64,000 nucleotides of DNA from Actinacidiphila sp965342175 (GCF_965342175.1 NZ_CBDRBL010000001.1:1-64000), one strand, 5' to 3'; numbered from the stretch's first letter, positions 8,855 through 17,955 are shown. Made by a program: numbers and translations. Notes: a model not told the origin generated them from the sequence alone.

Positions 8855-9439
8855 TCAGACGCCGAGCCCCGCCAGGTCCGCGCCCGCCCAGCGCGCGCCG
8901 ACCCCTGCGACGACGACCTCGCGCACGTCGTGGTCCTCCTGGCCGTCCGCCGCGACCTCGCCCACCGCGCGGTGGATCACCAGCTGCAGCCGGTCCTCGG
9001 AGAGCTCCTCGACCTTGCCCTCGCCCCATTCGACCACGACCACCGACTCCGGCAGCGAGACGTCGAGGTCCAGGTCCTCCATCTCGTCGAGGCCGCCGGC
9101 CAGCCGGTACGCGTCCACGTGCACCAGGGCCGGGCCGCCGCCCAGTGAGGGGTGCACCCGCGCGATCACGAAGGTCGGCGATGTCACCGCCCCCCGGACG
9201 CCCAGGCCCTCGCCGAGGCCGCGGGTCAGCGTGGTCTTGCCCGCGCCGAGGTCGCCGCTGAGCAGGACGAGGTCGCCGGCCCGCAGCAGCGGCGCGAGAC
9301 GGCGCCCCAGCTCGCGCATCTGGTCGGGGGTCTTGACCGTGACCCGGATCTCTTCCATGACGCCGGCTTCCGTACCGCCGGCATCGGTACCGCCGGCTTG
9401 CATCACGGTGGAGTGCCCACCGATGGCTTCCATGCCCAT
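8855..9439 (-). CDS. tsaE: tRNA t6A biosynthesis ATPase TsaE
   Basis: TsaE is the small P-loop ATPase that regenerates the TsaB-TsaD complex after each t6A cycle. The Walker A loop GDLGAGKTTLTRGL lies near residue 62. The segments SPTFVIARVHP and HVDAYRL and the acidic VVVVEWGE strand follow in family order. From the ATG at 9439 the protein has 194 residues, with a poorly conserved N-terminus holding a short repeat (AGGTDAGGTEAG). Starting at the Met at 9358 (MEEIRVTVKT) would give a more typical length. It follows the alpha/beta hydrolase gene by 11 bp. Confidence 0.92.
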   Translation of the reverse strand: MGMEAIGGHSTVMQAGGTDAGGTEAGVMEEIRVTVKTPDQMRELGRRLAPLLRAGDLVLLSGDLGAGKTTLTRGLGEGLGVRGAVTSPTFVIARVHPSLGGGPALVHVDAYRLAGGLDEMEDLDLDVSLPESVVVVEWGEGKVEELSEDRLQLVIHRAVGEVAADGQEDHDVREVVVAGVGARWAGADLAGLGV

Positions 9440-9450
9440 GTGCCCGAATG

Positions 9451-10731
9451 CTACGCGCCGCCGGAGACCACGCGGTCCGCCCTGTCGGGCCCGGCGGGCG
9501 GCGGCACGGCCAGTTCGCGCAGTGCCGGCGGGACCGGGGCGCGCGAGGCGTCGGCCGCCTCGGTGAGCAGCGCGGCCAGGTGCGCGTTGACCAGCTCGGG
9601 GTGCTCCAGCATCACCAGGTGCCCCGCTCCGGGCACCACCACCAGCTCGGTGTCCGGCAGGGCCTCGGCGATGGCCCGGCTGTGCTCACTGGGCGTCAGC
9701 AGGTCCTTGTCCCCGGCCAGTACGAGGCCGGGCAAGCCGTCCAGCACCTCCAGGGCCTGGCTCTTCTCGTGCTCGGTGAAGGCCGGGTAGAACTCGGCGA
9801 CGACGTCGATCGGGGTCGACTCGATCATCCGCTCGGCGAAGCGCGCGACACCCGGGTCCACGTCGGAGCCGAAGGAGTAGCGCTTGATGATCCCGGCGAA
9901 GAGGTCGGCCGTCGCCCGGCGCCCCCGCTCCACCAGGTCGACCTGGGTGCCCAGGATCCGCAGCACCCCCGGTGCCAGCGCCCGCAGCGCCCGCGCCCCC
10001 GCCGCCGGCAGGCCCAGAGTCACGCTGGCCAGCCTGCCGGAGGAGGTGCCGACGAAGGCGAAGCCCTGGACGCGCGCGTCCACCAGGTCGGGGAACTGGT
10101 CGGCGAACGCCATGATGGTCATCCCGCCCATGGAGTGCCCGACCAGGACCAGCGGACCCTCGGGCGCGGCGGCGTCGATGACCGCCTTCAGATCGCGGCC
10201 GAGCTGGTCGATCGTGGCCGGCTCGCCGCCCTCCTGGTCCCTGCCCCGGCCGGAGCGGCCGTGGCTGCGCTGGTCCCAGTAGACGGCGCGTATCGCCCCG
10301 CGCAGCGCGGCGCGCTGGAAGTGCCAGGAGTCCTGGTTGAGGCAGTAGCCGTGGCAGAAGACCACGGTCGGCGGCGCCGCCTGGCCGGCCCGGCGGAAGA
10401 TCTGCCAGCGCCGCGGCGGCGCGGCCGCGTCGATCGCCGACGCGTCCGCCTCCTCGACCTCGTAGTAGATCTCCGTGCCGTCCTCGGCGGTGGCCCGGCC
10501 CGGCGTCCCTCGCAGCGAGCCGTACGGTCCGGCCAGGTCGAGGGCGAGCCTGGCGCGCCTGCGCATGCCCCGGCCGACCGTGGCCCGCTCCAGTGCCACG
10601 CCTGCGGCGGCGCCCGCCGCCACGACGCCGATGGCCGCGCCGACGATCCCGGCGCGCTGCCAGCGGCCGGAGGCGGCGGCCGCTTCGGCCACCGCCTCGA
10701 TCGCCCCCGTCGCCTTACCGCTGTCCGTCAT
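9451..10731 (-). CDS. Membrane-anchored alpha/beta hydrolase
   Basis: A 426-residue alpha/beta-fold hydrolase. An N-terminal membrane segment (residues 27-47, AGIVGAAIGVVAAGAAAGVAL) precedes the catalytic domain. The oxyanion-hole motif is FCHGYCLNQDSW, the nucleophile elbow is GHSMGG with Ser200, the acid is the Asp in LAGDKDLLTP, and the base is His in GAGHLVMLEHP. The substrate is unknown. It sits between alr and tsaE on the same strand, 31 bp after alr, and is probably in the alr transcript. A C-terminal Pro/Ala-rich tail extends beyond the fold. Confidence 0.9.
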   Translation of the reverse strand: MTDSGKATGAIEAVAEAAAASGRWQRAGIVGAAIGVVAAGAAAGVALERATVGRGMRRRARLALDLAGPYGSLRGTPGRATAEDGTEIYYEVEEADASAIDAAAPPRRWQIFRRAGQAAPPTVVFCHGYCLNQDSWHFQRAALRGAIRAVYWDQRSHGRSGRGRDQEGGEPATIDQLGRDLKAVIDAAAPEGPLVLVGHSMGGMTIMAFADQFPDLVDARVQGFAFVGTSSGRLASVTLGLPAAGARALRALAPGVLRILGTQVDLVERGRRATADLFAGIIKRYSFGSDVDPGVARFAERMIESTPIDVVAEFYPAFTEHEKSQALEVLDGLPGLVLAGDKDLLTPSEHSRAIAEALPDTELVVVPGAGHLVMLEHPELVNAHLAALLTEAADASRAPVPPALRELAVPPPAGPDRADRVVSGGA

Positions 10732-10762
10732 GTGGTTTCGCTGCTTCCCCTCGGCTACGCGC

Positions 10763-11899
10763 TTACGTACCCACGTAGACGCGCGGCACCCGGGTCCCGA
10801 TCCGCGTGACGATCTCGTACGCGATGGTGCCCGCCGCCCGGGCCCAGTCCTCAGCGGTCGGCTCCCCGCGGTCGCCGGGGCCGAAGAGTACCGCCTCGTC
10901 GCCGGCCTCGGCGCAGTCTCCTCCGAGGTCGACCACGAACTGGTCCATCGACACCCGCCCCGCGACCGTCCGCCACTTGCCCGCCACCAGCACCGGGCCC
11001 GTGCCCGAGGCGTGCCGCGGGATGCCGTCGGCGTAGCCGACGGGGACCAGCGCGAGGGTGGTCTCGCCGGGGGTCGTGTAGTGGTGCCCGTACGAGACCC
11101 CGTGACCGCCGGGGACGCGCTTGGCCGATGCCAGCCGGGCCGTCAGCGTCATCACCGGCCGCAACCCGAAGTCGGCCGGGCCGCCGACCTGCGGGACGGG
11201 CGAGATCCCGTACATCGCCACACCGGACCGGACCAGGTCGAAGTGCGCCTCGGGCAGGGTCAGGATGGCCGGGGAGTTCGCCATGTGCCGGATCTCGGGG
11301 CGCAGTCCGGCGCGCTCGGCTGCCTCCAGGACAGTGCGGAAGACGGCGAGCTGCGCCGCGATGGAGGGGTGGCCGGGCTCGTCCGCGCACGCGAAGTGCG
11401 ACCACACCCCCGTGACCTTGACCAGGCCCTCCACCTCGGCGGCCCGGGCCGCGGCGACCAGTTCGGCCCAGTCCGCGGGCTGGGCGCCGCCCCGGCCCAG
11501 GCCCGTATCGGCCTTCAGCTGGATGCGCGCGGTGCGGCCGGCGGCCGCGGCTGCCTCCGTGGCCTCGCGCAGCGCCCACAGCGCGCCGACCGTCACGTCG
11601 ATGTCCGCCTCGACGGCCTCCCGCCAGGGCCCGCCCGGCGTCCACAGCCAGCACAGCACGGGCGCGGTGATCCCGGCCGCCCGCAGTGCCAGCGCCTCCT
11701 CGGGCGTGGCCGTGCCGAGCCAGCCGGCGCCCGCCTCCAGGGCGGCTCGGGCGCACGGCACCATCCCATGGCCGTAGGCGTCCGCCTTGACGACGGCCAT
11801 GAGCCCGGAGCGGGGCGCGCGGGCACGCAGCGCCGCGACGTTGGACCGCAAGGCGGCGAGGTCGATCGAGGCCTGTGCGCGCAGAGTCATCTCATCCAT
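10763..11899 (-). CDS. alr: Alanine racemase
   Basis: Converts L-alanine to D-alanine with PLP and so supplies peptidoglycan synthesis. It has 378 residues from the ATG at 11899. The PLP lysine is Lys38 in AVVKADAYGHG. The second catalytic residue is the Tyr in GVSYGHHY in the C-terminal domain. Conserved RHMANSPAIL, AMYGISP and GRVSMDQFVVDLG motifs are present. The large upstream open frame is not part of the gene. The L,D-transpeptidase gene lies 35 bp upstream on the same strand, so the two cell-wall genes may be cotranscribed. Confidence 0.97.
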   Translation of the reverse strand: MDEMTLRAQASIDLAALRSNVAALRARAPRSGLMAVVKADAYGHGMVPCARAALEAGAGWLGTATPEEALALRAAGITAPVLCWLWTPGGPWREAVEADIDVTVGALWALREATEAAAAAGRTARIQLKADTGLGRGGAQPADWAELVAAARAAEVEGLVKVTGVWSHFACADEPGHPSIAAQLAVFRTVLEAAERAGLRPEIRHMANSPAILTLPEAHFDLVRSGVAMYGISPVPQVGGPADFGLRPVMTLTARLASAKRVPGGHGVSYGHHYTTPGETTLALVPVGYADGIPRHASGTGPVLVAGKWRTVAGRVSMDQFVVDLGGDCAEAGDEAVLFGPGDRGEPTAEDWARAAGTIAYEIVTRIGTRVPRVYVGT

Positions 11900-11934
11900 C
11901 GCGCCCAGTCTCTCAGGCCGGCCCCCTGCCGCCG

Positions 11935-13071
11935 TCACACGGCGGGTTTGGCGCCCCACACGTACACCGCCTCGTTGAGCTTCAGGAGGTTCCAGAGCAG
12001 ACGCGCGTTCCGGTTGGAGAGGTTGATGCAGCCGTGCGATCCGGGCGCCTTGTAGACGCTCCCGGGCGTGGCGTGCATGGCCTGGCCGCCGCTGAAGAAC
12101 TGGCTGTACGGCATCGGGGCGTCGTAGATGTCCGAGACATGGTTCTTGTGACGCCAGTAGACGGTGAACCGCCCCGTACGGGTGAGGTACCCCTTGCGTC
12201 CGCTGCGGATCGCCACCGGGCCGAAGAAGACCTTCGTACTGCTGGTCTGCACCCACAGCAGCTGGCGGTTGAGGTCGATGCAGACGATGCGCTTGCCCTT
12301 GGCCGGCGCCGGGCACCGGCGGGAGGCGTTCGGGCCCTTCCCGGTGGCCTCGTCGAGGCGGAGGTGGCCCCAGGTGGTGGGCCCCGCGAAGCCGCTGGCG
12401 GGGACGATGCCCCTGGACTTCTGGTAGCTGCGGATCTCCGCGCAGTCCGCGGGGGACTGCTCGCCGTTCACGCGCAGCCGCAGCCGCTTCTCCACCTCGC
12501 GCTGGAAGGGGCCGGTGAAGGACGTGCAGTACTCCCGGCCGTCCGAGCTCCCGCCGTCCTCCTCGTCCTCCCTCCGCTCCGCGTACTCGCCGTCCCGGCC
12601 GTACTCGCCGTCCTGGCCGTCCCGGCCGTACTCTCCGTCCTCGCCGTCCTGGCCGTCCTCGCCGTCCCGGCCGCCCTCGCCGTCCCGGCCGCCGTCGTGG
12701 GAACCCTCGTCCTCCTCCTCGGCGGCGCGCTCCTCCTGGAACTTCTTGGCCCGCTCGGCGTCCTCGGCCGGCACGAACTCCACCAGCTGGGGGTCCACCC
12801 AGTCGTCGTCCTCGGCCTCGTCCTCGGAGGGCGCGGCGCTGCGCAGCGGCTCGGCGGTCGACACGCCGATCCGGAGGGGTGGCGCGCCCTGGTCGGGGGT
12901 GTCGACCTGCCGGGAGGCCGCGGGGCCGAACGGAACCCCGGGGACGAGCCGGTCGACCGGCACCGGCCGGTCGTCGTCGTCCGCGGCGGCCGTCGTGTGC
13001 GTACCCAGCGCCGCCAGGGCGATCACCGCCGTGACGAACAGCCGGACCCTGCTCCTGGCATACGTTCCCAT
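11935..13071 (-). CDS. Secreted L,D-transpeptidase with DG-rich linker
   Basis: YkuD-family enzyme that makes 3-3 peptidoglycan cross-links or similar transfers outside the membrane. A signal peptide (about residues 1-31) is followed by an acidic region, a long Asp-Gly-rich repeat, and a peptidoglycan-binding-like domain (about 190-250, SPADCAEIRSYQKSRGIVPASG). The catalytic domain ends with HATPGSVYKAPGSHGCINL, where the His and Cys near residue 348 are intact. The ATG at 13071 gives 378 residues; a GTG at 13077 adds two. No strong ribosome-binding site is seen for either. It precedes alr in the same direction. Confidence 0.93.
   Translation of the reverse strand: MGTYARSRVRLFVTAVIALAALGTHTTAAADDDDRPVPVDRLVPGVPFGPAASRQVDTPDQGAPPLRIGVSTAEPLRSAAPSEDEAEDDDWVDPQLVEFVPAEDAERAKKFQEERAAEEEDEGSHDGGRDGEGGRDGEDGQDGEDGEYGRDGQDGEYGRDGEYAERREDEEDGGSSDGREYCTSFTGPFQREVEKRLRLRVNGEQSPADCAEIRSYQKSRGIVPASGFAGPTTWGHLRLDEATGKGPNASRRCPAPAKGKRIVCIDLNRQLLWVQTSSTKVFFGPVAIRSGRKGYLTRTGRFTVYWRHKNHVSDIYDAPMPYSQFFSGGQAMHATPGSVYKAPGSHGCINLSNRNARLLWNLLKLNEAVYVWGAKPAV
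12570..12715 (-). repeat. Asp-Gly coding repeat in the L,D-transpeptidase linker
   Basis: Tandem near-copies of a 9-nt-type unit on the plus strand (CGTCCCGGC, CGTCCTGGC and CGTACTCGC variants) encode a run of GRDGE, GQDGE and GEYGR. Such repeats change copy number by slippage. Confidence 0.7.
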
Positions 13072-13151
13072 GAACACACAGATTGACGGGCACTCGGCCG
13101 CCGGAACGCCGCGTCGGCGGACTCCACCCGTTTCGCCCAGTTGACGGCTGT

Positions 13152-14642
13152 TCAGGACCTGATGCCGCGCCAGGCGTCCGGGAGGGCGTCCGCCACGTCG
13201 TGCGCGGCGATCGGCGCGCCCACCGGGCCCGCGGCGATCCGCGCCGCCAGGCCGTGCAGATAGGCGCCGACCGAGGCCGCGTCAGCGGGGGCGAGCCCCG
13301 CGGCCAGCAGGGACCCGGTGATCCCGGAGAGCACGTCACCACTGCCCGCCGTCGCCAGCCAGGACGTGCCCGTGGGGTTGGCCCGTACCGGAACCCCAGG
13401 CTCCGGAGAGGCCACCAGCGTCGTGGAACCCTTCAGCAGCGCCGTCGCCCCGAACGCGTCGGCCAGCCGGCGCACATGGTCCAGCCGGGCCGCCTCCACC
13501 TCCTCGCGGGCCACGCCGAGCAGCGCCGCCGCCTCCCCCGCGTGCGGGGTCAGCACCGTCCCGGCGGTGCGGGCGCGCACGACGGACGGGTCCAGCAGGC
13601 GCAGACCGTCCGCGTCGACGAGCACGGGCACGTCCGAGGCGAGCACGTCCTCCACCGAGCGCCGCGCCTCCGGCCCGTCTCCGAGCCCCGGGCCCACCAC
13701 CCAGGCCTGCACCCGGCCGGCCTTGCGCGGCGGCCCGGCCGACACCAGCGTCTCCGGGAAGCGGGCCAGCACGGCCGCCGCACCCGGACCCACGTAGCGC
13801 ACCGCCCCCGCGCCCGCGCGCAGCGCCCCCGCCACCGCGAGCACGGCGGCCCCGGGGTACCGCTCCGAGCCGGCGACGACACCGATCACCCCGCGCCGGT
13901 ACTTGTCGCTCTCGGCGCCGGGGGACGGCAGGAGGGCGGCGACGTCGGCGTGCTGCAGCGCCTCCATGGCGGGCGGGGTGCCCTCCAGGTACGGTCCGAG
14001 GCCGATGTCGATCAGGCGCACGGCGCCGGCGTGACCGGCGGCGGGATCCACGAGCAGTCCCGGCTTGTACGTCCCGAACGTCACCGTCAGGTCGGCGCGC
14101 ACCGCCGCGCCCCGGACCTCGCCGGTGTCCGCGTCCACGCCGCTGGGCAGGTCCACGGCGACCACGACCGCCCGCGACGCGTGCGCGGTCTCCGCCAGCG
14201 GCGCCGCCTCGGGGCGCAGGCCGCCCTTGCCGCCGATGCCCACGATGCCGTCCAGCACCAGGTCGGCGCGGTGGACCAGGGCCACCGCGTCCACGTCGTC
14301 CGGGGTGACCGCCCGACCGCCCGCGGCGCGCAGGGCCGCCAGGCCACCGGGATGCGCCTTCTGCGGCGCCAGCAGGACGGCGGTCACCGCCGCCCCGCGC
14401 CGGGCCAGGCGCGCCCCGGCGTACAGGGCGTCGCCGCCGTTGTCCCCGCTCCCGGTCAGCACGACGACGCGGGCCGCATAGACCCCGGGGCCGGGGCCGG
14501 CGGGGGCCCCGGCGCCGAGCGCGTACGCGCACGCGGCGGCCAGGCCGGCCGCCGCCCGCTGCATCAGGGCGCCCTCCGGAACCCGCGCCATGAGCGCCTG
14601 TTCCGCCGCCCGTACGGTCTCCACGTCGTAGGCCTGCCGCAT
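13152..14642 (-). CDS. nnr: Bifunctional NAD(P)HX epimerase/dehydratase
   Basis: Repairs hydrated NADH and NADPH. The 496-residue protein has a YjeF-type epimerase domain in about residues 1-210 (GSGDNGGDALYAGA, DLPSGVDADTG) fused to an ADP-dependent dehydratase domain in about 230-490. In the latter, PHAGEAAALLG and TAGSGDVLSGITGSLLAAG supply the nucleotide site and the catalytic Asp. Fusion in this order is normal in bacteria. It lies between acpS and the L,D-transpeptidase gene, with a 480-bp gene-free gap upstream. Confidence 0.96.
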   Translation of the reverse strand: MRQAYDVETVRAAEQALMARVPEGALMQRAAAGLAAACAYALGAGAPAGPGPGVYAARVVVLTGSGDNGGDALYAGARLARRGAAVTAVLLAPQKAHPGGLAALRAAGGRAVTPDDVDAVALVHRADLVLDGIVGIGGKGGLRPEAAPLAETAHASRAVVVAVDLPSGVDADTGEVRGAAVRADLTVTFGTYKPGLLVDPAAGHAGAVRLIDIGLGPYLEGTPPAMEALQHADVAALLPSPGAESDKYRRGVIGVVAGSERYPGAAVLAVAGALRAGAGAVRYVGPGAAAVLARFPETLVSAGPPRKAGRVQAWVVGPGLGDGPEARRSVEDVLASDVPVLVDADGLRLLDPSVVRARTAGTVLTPHAGEAAALLGVAREEVEAARLDHVRRLADAFGATALLKGSTTLVASPEPGVPVRANPTGTSWLATAGSGDVLSGITGSLLAAGLAPADAASVGAYLHGLAARIAAGPVGAPIAAHDVADALPDAWRGIRS

Positions 14643-15122
14643 GCGGCCATGTTGCCACCGCGAGGGCGTGGTTGCGCGCCGTCCATGGGCGGGAGCGTTC
14701 GCGGCGCGGCCGCAGCCGCGGTGCTTCCCCGTCCCTCCCGGCCTTCGAGGTCACGTCCCCTTCGCCCGGGCTCCCCGCACGGACGCACCTCGCCACACCT
14801 CTCCAGCCGCGCCGCCGCGCTGCCAGAGCCCCGTGGAGGTCACAAGCGGCGGCGCTGGTGGTCGGGGGCGGTTCGTCTCGCGCCCGAAGGGCGCGAGACG
14901 GCGAGGCACATGACGACTCACCCCGCCCGCCGATCGGCTGCCCCTCAACCGGCCGCCGCACTCACCGCATCCAAAACCGGAGCGCCAAGGGGGCGAAACG
15001 AGCCGAGCACGCGGCGCATGACCTGAGCAGCGCCACGGGCGCGCGACCACACCGCGCACAACACCGGCCGCAGGTGGGTGCGAACGACCCGCGCACGGCG
15101 ACACGGCGTACCCCGAAACGGG
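14643..15122. other. Gene-free gap upstream of nnr
   Basis: Frames here encode only low-complexity Arg/Pro/Ala-rich text with no domain and no usable ribosome-binding site. The only clear structure is the hairpin at 14874-14900. Promoter sequences for nnr must lie in its low-coordinate part, but no convincing -35/-10 pair was found. Confidence 0.6.
14874..14900. terminator. Perfect 12-bp hairpin with GAA loop
   Basis: CGTCTCGCGCCC and its exact complement are separated by GAA. It lies 220 bp past the acpS stop and could end the glmS-acpS transcript. The distance is unusual and there is no T-run. Confidence 0.6.
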
Positions 15123-15491
15123 TCAGGACTCCGCGACCACCACCGCCGACGCGACCCCCGCGTCGTGACTCAGCGAGACGTGGAACGCCCGGACCCCCAA
15201 CTCCTCGGCCCGCGCCGCCACCGTGCCCCGGACGATGAGCCGCGGCCGCCCCGAATCCTCCGTGACGACCTCCGCGTCCGACCAGTGCAGCCCCCCGGGC
15301 GCCCCGAGGGCCTTCGCGAGCGCCTCCTTCGCGGCGAACCGCGCCGCGAGGGAGGCGCCGCCCCGGCGTGCCCCACTGGGAAGGCGGAGCTCGCCGGGGA
15401 GAAAGAGCCGCTCGGCCAGGCCGGGGGTGCGCTCCAGCGACTGCTCGAAGCGGTCGATCTCGGCGACGTCGATACCCACCCCGATGATCAC
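15123..15491 (-). CDS. acpS: Holo-[acyl-carrier-protein] synthase
   Basis: Transfers the 4'-phosphopantetheine arm of CoA to acyl carrier protein. The GTG at 15491 gives 122 residues, the AcpS-type trimer length. The Mg2+-binding Asp is in GVGIDVAEIDRFE (residues 4-16), and the second signature is RFAAKEALAKALG. It follows glmS by 7 bp, so the two are cotranscribed. Confidence 0.96.
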   Translation of the reverse strand: MIIGVGIDVAEIDRFEQSLERTPGLAERLFLPGELRLPSGARRGGASLAARFAAKEALAKALGAPGGLHWSDAEVVTEDSGRPRLIVRGTVAARAEELGVRAFHVSLSHDAGVASAVVVAES

Positions 15492-15498
15492 GGTGCGC

Positions 15499-17346
15499 TC
15501 ACTCCACCGTCACGGACTTCGCGAGGTTCCGCGGCTGGTCGACCTCGTTCCCGCGGGCGGTGGCGAGCTCGCAGGCGAACACCTGCAGCGGCACGGTCGC
15601 GACCAGCGGCTGGAGCAGCGTCGGGGTCTGCGGCACGCACACCAGGTGGTCGGCGTAGGGGACGACGGACTCGTCGCCCTCCTCCGCGATGACGATGGTG
15701 CGCGCCCCGCGGGCCCGGATCTCCTGGATGTTGGAGACGATCTTGTCGTGCAGCACCGAGCGCCCGCGCGGCGACGGCACGACCACGACGACCGGCAGGT
15801 CCTCCTCGATCAGCGCGATGGGGCCGTGCTTGAGCTCGCCGGCGGCGAAGCCCTCAGCATGCATGTAGGCGAGTTCCTTGAGCTTGAGCGCGCCCTCCAG
15901 GGCCACGGGGTAGCCCACGTGGCGGCCGAGGAAGAGGACGGTGTTCTTGTCCTTGAGGGAGCGGGCCAGTTCGCGGACCGGCTCCATCGTCTCCAGCACC
16001 TGCTCGACCTGACGGGAGATCTGGGAGAGCTCGCGGATGACGGCGAGGATCTCGTCGCCCCACTTCGTGCCGCGCACCTGGCCCAGGTAGAGGGCGACGA
16101 GGTAGCAGGCGACGACCTGGGTGAGGAACGCCTTGGTGGAGGCGACGGCGACCTCGGGGCCGGCGTGGGTGTAGAGCACCGCGTCGGACTCGCGCGGGAT
16201 GGTGGAGCCGTTGGTGTTGCAGATGGCCAGCACCTTGGATCCCTGCTCACGGGCGTGCCGCAGGGCCATGAGGGTGTCCATCGTCTCGCCGGACTGGCTG
16301 ATGGCGACGACCAGGGTGCGCGGGGCCAGGATCGGGTCGCGGTAGCGGAACTCGCTGGCGAGTTCGACCTCGCAGGGGATGCGCGTCCAGTGCTCGATGG
16401 CGTACTTGGCGATCATGCCCGCGTGGAAGGCGGTGCCGCAGGCGACGATGACGATCTTGTCGACCTCGCGCAGCACGGAGGCGGGGATGCGCACCTCGTC
16501 GAGGGTCAGCAGCCCGCCGGCGTCGATCCTGCCGAGCAGCGTGTCGGCGACCGCCTTGGGCTGCTCGGCGATCTCCTTGAGCATGAAGTAGTCGTAGCCG
16601 CCCTTCTCGGCGGCGGAGGCGTCCCAGTCGATGTGGTAGGGCCGGACGTCAGCCGGCTTGCCCTCGAAGTCCGTGACGGTGACGCCCTCGCGGCGCAGCT
16701 CGACGACCTGGTCCTGGCCGAGCTCGATGGCCTCGCGGGTGTACGCGATGAAGGCCGCGACGTCGGAGGCGAGGAAGTTCTCGCCGTCGCCGACGCCCAC
16801 GACGAGCGGGGAGTTGCGGCGGGCGCCGACCACGACGTCCGGCTCGTCGGCGTGGACGGCCACCAGGGTGAAGGCGCCCTCGAGGCGGCCGCAGACCTGG
16901 CGCATGGCCTCGGCGAGGTCCCCGGTGGAGGAGTAGCTCTCGGCGAGCAGGTGGGAGACGACCTCGGTGTCGGTCTCGGAGAGCAACTCGTGGCCGCGTT
17001 CGGCGAGTTCGGCGCGCAGGGCGGCGAAGTTCTCGATGATGCCGTTGTGGACGACGGCGACCCGGCCCCCGTTGTCCAGGTGCGGATGCGCGTTGGCGTC
17101 CGTGGGGCCGCCGTGGGTGGCCCAGCGGGTGTGGCCGAGGCCGGCCAGGCCGGTCGGCAGCGGGCGCTCGGCCAGCAGCTTCTCGAGGTTGGCGAGCTTG
17201 CCGGCCCTCTTGGCCGCGGCCAGACCGCCGTCGGCGAGGACGGCGACGCCCGCCGAGTCGTACCCCCGGTACTCCAGACGCTTCAGACCCGCGATGACAA
17301 CGTCGAGGGCGGACTGGCCGCCCACGTATCCAACGATTCCGCACAT
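15499..17346 (-). CDS. glmS: Glucosamine-6-phosphate synthase
   Basis: Makes glucosamine-6-phosphate from fructose-6-phosphate and glutamine, the first step to UDP-GlcNAc. From the ATG at 17346 it has 615 residues. The start is fixed by the mature N-terminal Cys of MCGIVGYVG, the glutaminase nucleophile. The N-terminal amidotransferase domain has GHTRWATHG. Two SIS sugar-isomerase domains follow (SQSGETMDTLMALR and ALEGALKLKELAY). The open frame continues upstream, but that part belongs to a decayed permease. GlmM, the next enzyme of the pathway, is at 19934-21292. Confidence 0.98.
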   Translation of the reverse strand: MCGIVGYVGGQSALDVVIAGLKRLEYRGYDSAGVAVLADGGLAAAKRAGKLANLEKLLAERPLPTGLAGLGHTRWATHGGPTDANAHPHLDNGGRVAVVHNGIIENFAALRAELAERGHELLSETDTEVVSHLLAESYSSTGDLAEAMRQVCGRLEGAFTLVAVHADEPDVVVGARRNSPLVVGVGDGENFLASDVAAFIAYTREAIELGQDQVVELRREGVTVTDFEGKPADVRPYHIDWDASAAEKGGYDYFMLKEIAEQPKAVADTLLGRIDAGGLLTLDEVRIPASVLREVDKIVIVACGTAFHAGMIAKYAIEHWTRIPCEVELASEFRYRDPILAPRTLVVAISQSGETMDTLMALRHAREQGSKVLAICNTNGSTIPRESDAVLYTHAGPEVAVASTKAFLTQVVACYLVALYLGQVRGTKWGDEILAVIRELSQISRQVEQVLETMEPVRELARSLKDKNTVLFLGRHVGYPVALEGALKLKELAYMHAEGFAAGELKHGPIALIEEDLPVVVVVPSPRGRSVLHDKIVSNIQEIRARGARTIVIAEEGDESVVPYADHLVCVPQTPTLLQPLVATVPLQVFACELATARGNEVDQPRNLAKSVTVE

Positions 17347-17401
17347 GGGGAGAACTCTAGGCGGCGAACGGCCGACGTCGCGCCCGACGGTGGACGCCGC
17401 G

Positions 17402-17428
17402 TGCCCCGGACCTCGCAGGTCCGGGGCA
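17402..17428 (-). terminator. Perfect 12-bp hairpin past the permease remnant
   Basis: TGCCCCGGACCT and its complement flank a CGC loop, 13 bp beyond the remnant's stop at 17442. It is a good candidate for the terminator of the gene that decayed. It now separates that remnant from glmS. Confidence 0.65.
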
Positions 17429-17441
17429 TCCCGGACGCGCC

Positions 17442-17787
17442 TCAACTGCGCGCGCGGCGACCGCCCATGACCGGCGGAACGAAGACCACCGCGATCCCCG
17501 CGGCCCACAGCGGCGACCACACGACCGGCCCGGCGAGCGGACCGGAGCCGGTCAGCAGGCCCCCGTACGGCGTCGGCCAGGCGGGTGACCGGGTTCACGT
17601 CCGCCGACGCCCGCAGCCGGCCGGGCACGGTGCCGGCCCGCAGCGAGACGCCGGAGGTGAAGGGGAGCGGCATGACCAGCACGACGTCCGGCGGCAGGCC
17701 CGTCGCGCCGAGCACGCCGGGCACACCGCGCTCCACGTCGAAGCCCATGAGCATGCCGAGGCCCAGCAACGGCATCAGCGACCGCAC
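17442..17787 (-). pseudogene. Decayed ABC-2 drug-exporter permease (C-terminal part)
   Basis: The minus strand encodes the end of a DrrB-type permease: VPGRLRASADVNPVTRLADAVRG, then after a one-base shift GLLTGSGPLAGPVVWSPLW and a last membrane helix AAGIAVVFVPPVMGGRR. The shift lies in a run of five G near 17565; four G would restore the frame through to the TGA at 17442-17444. An in-frame TAA lies just upstream of 17787, and no recognisable N-terminal half or partner ATPase gene remains. Family identity rests on the NPVTxLADAVRG motif. Confidence 0.72.
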
Positions 17788-17955
17788 CCCTTACCGGGGT
17801 CGGCCGCGACCAGCCCCACGAGCGGGTCCCCGCACAACAGCGGGCATCGGCTCCGGGCCCTCCCCCGACCTCGGGATCCGCGGCGCGGCAGACCCGGCAG
17901 ACCCGGCAGGCGGCGGTCGGGACGACCCCGGCGCGAGTGCCGTTCACCCCGGCGC

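Noticed and set aside
11900..13342. In-frame extension of alr by 480 codons upstream
   Set aside because: It overlaps the L,D-transpeptidase gene and is low-complexity. The ATG at 11899 fits the racemase family.
14672..15238. Possible gene on the plus strand in the nnr-acpS gap
   Set aside because: Arg/Pro/Ala-rich text, overlaps acpS, no ribosome-binding site.
15499..17787. GlmS with a 147-residue N-terminal extension
   Set aside because: GlmS needs its N-terminal Cys free; the upstream part is the permease remnant.
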